From positions 1-54,578 of the forward strand of contig JAICIH010000002.1 in NCBI GenBank assembly GCA_025924475.1: DNA of 54,578 bases. The letters run 5' to 3'. This document shows positions 53,651 through 54,578 of the stretch, in pieces; the stretch's first letter is position 1; each line of letters begins with the position of its first letter. The notes beneath the pieces are model-generated. The model was given only the letters and a program-made list of their open reading frames with translations, was not told the DNA's origin and searched no databases. The DNA is from Bryobacteraceae bacterium. Its GTDB lineage: Bacteria; Acidobacteriota; Terriglobia; Bryobacterales; Bryobacteraceae. A program made the position numbers and the translations under genes.

Positions 53651-54578
53651 GTGGTACTGTCCCGTTCCGACAGCCTGGCACTCCTTTTCCAGGAAGCGCT
53701 CACTATTATTGTGAGAATTCGCGCCGGACGGCAGCGGCTGGGTGATCCGCCGGTTTTTCGACTGTATGTGCGCAATACGCTCAGGGCAGCCGAAAATGCG
53801 GCGCTTATGTACGGGTATCCTGCAGCCGATCTCGAAACCGTCCTACAAGCCCTGGTCGCCTTTCTGGACGAGTCGCTTCTGAATGCCAACAGCCCGCACC
53901 ATGCGGGTCTCCATCAAGAGCTTTTCGGCAGCCGCGGCGCCGGCCAGAGCTTCGTTCGCAATCTCGAACGATTGTTCGAGCGGCCGGGCTCGGCCACTGT
54001 GGCCGACGTGCTCGAAGTCCATCAGCTCTGCCTGCTGTTGGGATTTCAAGCCCACCTCTCCGGACTCGAGATCCGCTACCTGCTGCGCGAGATCGGCGAG
54101 AGAATCCAAGCTATTCGAAGCGGTCGCTCCCACGCCGCGTATTTCGGGGAAAACAGACGCGAAGGTTCGCCCGAATCCCAGACCGTGACGCTTCTGATAG
54201 GCGGCGCCGGGACGGGAAAAAGCAGCTTGATCACCGAATCCGGTATGGAACTGGAGCAGGCCGCCGAAAACGCCTGGCGCAGCGGTGACGCCTTATTAGT
54301 GGATGGTGGCCCGATCGCAAACCGGCGTCTCTTCCGGCGCAGTGATGCCTGCATGGCCGTGCTGAGTCTCGATTGCGACGCTTTCCTGGATCCCGAACGC
54401 GTCGAAACCCTGGCGCAAACGGCGCGCGAATCGAGAGCTATGCTCGCCGGCCTCGCGCGCGGCGCACGCGCCGCGCTGCCCGTCTATGTCGTCTTCACCA
54501 AAACCGACAAGCTCAAATATTTCGCATCGTTTGTGCGGAATTTCACCGAACTGGAAGCAAACGAGACTGTAGGATCTC
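53651..54578 (+). CDS. DotU/TssL domain fused to IcmF/TssM P-loop domain, 3' end cut by window
   Basis: Open from GTG 53651 (TAA just upstream at 53648) to the window end, 309 residues visible. Residues ~8-155 match DotU/TssL: LFQEALTIIVRIRAGRQRLG, YPAADLETVLQALVAFLDES, LHQELFGSRGAG and CLLLGFQAHLSG. Only ~25 residues later comes an IcmF-type P-loop, GGAGTGKSSLI (K190), then VDGG, LSLDCDAFLDP and the G4-like VVFTKTDKL. Neither the DotU membrane anchor nor the two IcmF N-terminal helices are present between the domains. Canonical type VI secretion uses two separate membrane proteins; this is a soluble-looking fusion. The remaining IcmF part lies outside the window. Confidence 0.85.
   Translation, partial: MVLSRSDSLALLFQEALTIIVRIRAGRQRLGDPPVFRLYVRNTLRAAENAALMYGYPAADLETVLQALVAFLDESLLNANSPHHAGLHQELFGSRGAGQSFVRNLERLFERPGSATVADVLEVHQLCLLLGFQAHLSGLEIRYLLREIGERIQAIRSGRSHAAYFGENRREGSPESQTVTLLIGGAGTGKSSLITESGMELEQAAENAWRSGDALLVDGGPIANRRLFRRSDACMAVLSLDCDAFLDPERVETLAQTARESRAMLAGLARGARAALPVYVVFTKTDKLKYFASFVRNFTELEANETVGS

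Overview
The window reads as a chromosome segment of a soil acidobacterium, most likely of the Solibacter/Bryobacter type. This is inferred from gene content. The clues are two large Oar-like TonB-dependent receptors with an N-terminal carboxypeptidase-regulatory domain, a winged-helix/TolB-propeller regulator, a VWFA-related secreted protein, DUF1080, DUF362 and ThuA sugar-catabolism proteins with Sec or Tat signals, and a bacillithiol-type deacetylase. No rRNA, tRNA, CRISPR array, phage or complete insertion sequence was seen. Genes are densely packed, often with 1-4 base stop/start overlaps, and both ends of the window cut a gene.

Layout. 1-5050: PfkB kinase (5' cut), rhomboid protease, BshB1-like deacetylase, cation/proton antiporter, a secreted TPR protein, and a family 2 glycosyltransferase whose start is divergent from and overlaps the TPR gene. 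5224-14806: a signalling locus on the + strand. It holds a single-domain receiver, a 2117-residue soluble hybrid kinase with eleven perfectly periodic 92-residue HAMP-type repeats, a second hybrid kinase (receiver-PAS-kinase), a small winged-helix-like protein and two small membrane proteins. 14925-17273 (-): Xre/RES toxin-antitoxin pair, aldo/keto reductase, DUF6526 membrane protein. 17426-24180: secreted esterase, a beta-helix protein with two recently duplicated ricin-type lectin domains, and a TonB receptor.

24308-27006 is a decaying stretch. It contains a winged-helix/PD40 gene broken by a one-base frameshift, a DinB-family remnant with a frameshift, an internal stop and a lost C-terminus, and a 112-bp element with inverted ends. 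A second copy of the element, 110/112 identical, lies at 47546-47657. 27007-34801: ThuA protein, then (-) a PP2C (SpoIIE) phosphatase, a PHP-type hydrolase and the second TonB receptor, probably one operon. 34933-35404: two antitoxin genes without toxins, one lacking a start codon. 35431-41105 (-): VWA protein and a 1602-residue TPR protein.

41146-45642: subclass B3-like metallo-beta-lactamase, class III aminotransferase, a small RHH/conserved-protein pair, hicAB, a methyltransferase and yraN. 45666-48635: DUF1080, DUF362 and xylose-isomerase-like TIM-barrel proteins, a typical secreted sugar-processing set. 48635-53611: a membrane-anchored MutS-like ATPase, an FAD oxidoreductase, an M20 peptidase and a small secreted protein. 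53651-54578: the start of a protein that fuses a DotU/TssL domain directly to an IcmF/TssM P-loop domain without the usual membrane segments; it runs off the window.

The strongest candidates for something undescribed are the poly-HAMP kinase locus with its small partner proteins, the TssL-TssM fusion, and the mobile-looking 112-bp element. All functions are read from sequence motifs; no database search was run.
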